Below are positions 63,524 to 64,000 of a stretch of DNA of 64,000 nucleotides, in pieces (within the stretch, counting starts at the first letter, position 1; every line of letters begins with the position of its first letter). Source of the stretch: Herbidospora daliensis (GTDB taxonomy: Bacteria > Actinomycetota > Actinomycetes > Streptosporangiales > Streptosporangiaceae); contig NZ_BBXF01000003.1 in assembly GCF_001570585.1 (NCBI RefSeq), positions 1,073,046 through 1,137,045 on the forward strand. The letters are read 5' to 3'. The notes under the pieces are model-generated. The model was given only the letters and a program-made list of their open reading frames with translations, did no database searches and was not told where the DNA came from. The position numbers and the translations under genes were made by a program.

Positions 63524-63934
63524 GTGGCCAAGTCCAAGCCGTGGGAAGTCGACGACGAGCTGTGGGCGGTGATCGAGCCGTTGCTGCCCCGTCGTCAACG
63601 CCGGGTCCGGCATCCGGGACGTAAGCGGCTGGATGACCGGCTGGCCTTGCAGGGCATCTTGTTCGTGCTGCATACCGGGATCGCCTGGGAGCACCTGCCG
63701 CAAGAGCTGGGCTATGGGTCGGGCATGACGTGCTGGCGGCGCCTGGACGAATGGAACCGGGCCGGGATATGGCAGCGGCTGCATGAAGTTCTGCTCGATC
63801 GGCTCCGGAGTGTCGATGCCCTGGACCTGTCCCGCGCTGCGGTGGACTCCTCCCAAATCAGAGCGTTAAAAGGGGGCCGCAGACCGGACCGTCCCCGGTC
63901 GATCGAGGACGGGCCGGAAGCAAGCACCACCTGA
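63524..63934 (+). CDS. IS5-family transposase, first ORF
   Basis: 137 codons from GTG 63524 to TGA 63934, with GGAAGG 8 nt upstream. It contains SKPWEVDDELWAVIEPLLPRRQRR, GRKRLDDRLALQGILFVLHTGIAWEHLPQELGYGSGMTCWRRLDEW, and DLSRAAVDSSQIRALKGG, which is the DUF4096/IS5 N-terminal region including the catalytic Asp (AVDSS). The following frame, after AAAAGGGGG, holds the rest. Confidence 0.85.
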   Translation: MAKSKPWEVDDELWAVIEPLLPRRQRRVRHPGRKRLDDRLALQGILFVLHTGIAWEHLPQELGYGSGMTCWRRLDEWNRAGIWQRLHEVLLDRLRSVDALDLSRAAVDSSQIRALKGGRRPDRPRSIEDGPEASTT

Positions 63935-64000
63935 TCACCGACGCCACCGGCGTCCCGCTGGCGGTGATCCTGACCGGCGCGAACCGCAACGACGTCACCC
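63868..64000 (+). CDS. IS5-family transposase, second ORF (-1 frame, partial)
   Basis: After the run AAAAGGGGG (63868-63876) the -1 frame reads KRGPQTGPSPVDRGRAGSKHHLITDATGVPLAVILTGANRNDVT to the window edge. This is the typical continuation of the IS5/IS427 transposase (KHHLITD...). The two frames are normally joined by a programmed -1 frameshift at this run. Confidence 0.8.

Larger units (their letters stand above)
63454..64000 (+). mobile_element. IS5-like insertion sequence, left part
   Basis: The element starts near 63454 inside the epoxide hydrolase gene and continues past the window edge. It has two overlapping transposase frames joined by a likely -1 frameshift. The right end and terminal repeats cannot be checked. 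Confidence 0.75.

Overview
The window is about 64 kb of very GC-rich DNA. Codon use is strongly GC3-biased, and long antisense shadow ORFs lie opposite almost every gene. Gene content points to a filamentous actinomycete, most likely a member of the Streptosporangiales: a BTAD/AfsR-type regulator, an XRE-DUF5753 regulator beside a DUF574 methyltransferase, a CGNR zinc-finger regulator, WS/DGAT, several GTGA/ATGA-overlapping operons and many leaderless starts. The genus cannot be fixed from sequence reading alone. No rRNA, tRNA or CRISPR array was seen.

Layout. 1-6.1 kb: hemerythrin-like protein (cut by the window edge), an Orn/Lys/Arg-type decarboxylase, a CtaG/DUF2243 membrane pair, a three-gene membrane-stress operon (soluble/TM protein, holin-like, DUF3618), DUF4383 and a small secreted protein. 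6.3-9.8 kb: small membrane proteins, an alpha/beta hydrolase, methionine aminopeptidase divergent from a small XRE regulator, a HAD-like gene with an apparent CTG start, and a secreted protein. 9.9-15.1 kb: five 13-bp tandem repeats, then a leftward operon of quinone-oxidoreductase-like gene, double WD40 protein and tex. 15.2-18.9 kb: a secreted GH18 chitinase with its terminator and palindromic operator, then an SDR-TetR operon. 18.96-21.03 kb: a lower-GC island bounded by 16-bp perfect direct repeats; one repeat copy is the 3' end of a recQ-type helicase gene. The island carries one unknown two-TM protein. 21-30.7 kb: recQ, a double-domain IclR regulator, and divergently the rightward protocatechuate/4-hydroxybenzoate operon pcaI-pcaJ-pcaH-pcaG-pcaB-pcaL-pobA. 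This encodes 4-hydroxybenzoate to 3-oxoadipyl-CoA except for the last thiolase (pcaF), which is not in the window.

30.7-43.6 kb: methyltransferase, CGNR regulator, ppx, DUF574 methyltransferase converging on an XRE-DUF5753 regulator, a 43-residue coiled-coil protein, a PH-like membrane protein, GH38 alpha-mannosidase with a coupled partner, WS/DGAT, and a leftward operon of three poorly known genes (zinc ribbon, four-TM protein, SAF-domain protein). 43.7-52.1 kb: a DrrAB-type ABC exporter, a large BTAD/NB-ARC regulator, a secreted protein, a Ser/Thr kinase and a second ABC-2 exporter. 52.2-61.1 kb: two hypothetical genes, a zinc-type dehydrogenase, an HD hydrolase-lipoprotein-LtrA operon, a winged-helix/short PPDK-like pair, and a large catalase (katE). 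61.1-64 kb is a decayed zone: an IS630-type transposase remnant, a HAD hydrolase, a broken WYL regulator, a 14-codon epoxide hydrolase start cut by an insertion sequence, and the left part of an IS5-like element with two frame-shifted ORFs.

The most notable feature is the 2-kb island at the recQ 3' end. It looks like a site-specific insertion of a minimal element with no recombinase of its own and a single unknown membrane-anchored cargo protein. Removing one repeat plus the insert restores a 27-bp recQ-to-SDR spacing that contains an intact leaderless promoter and palindrome.
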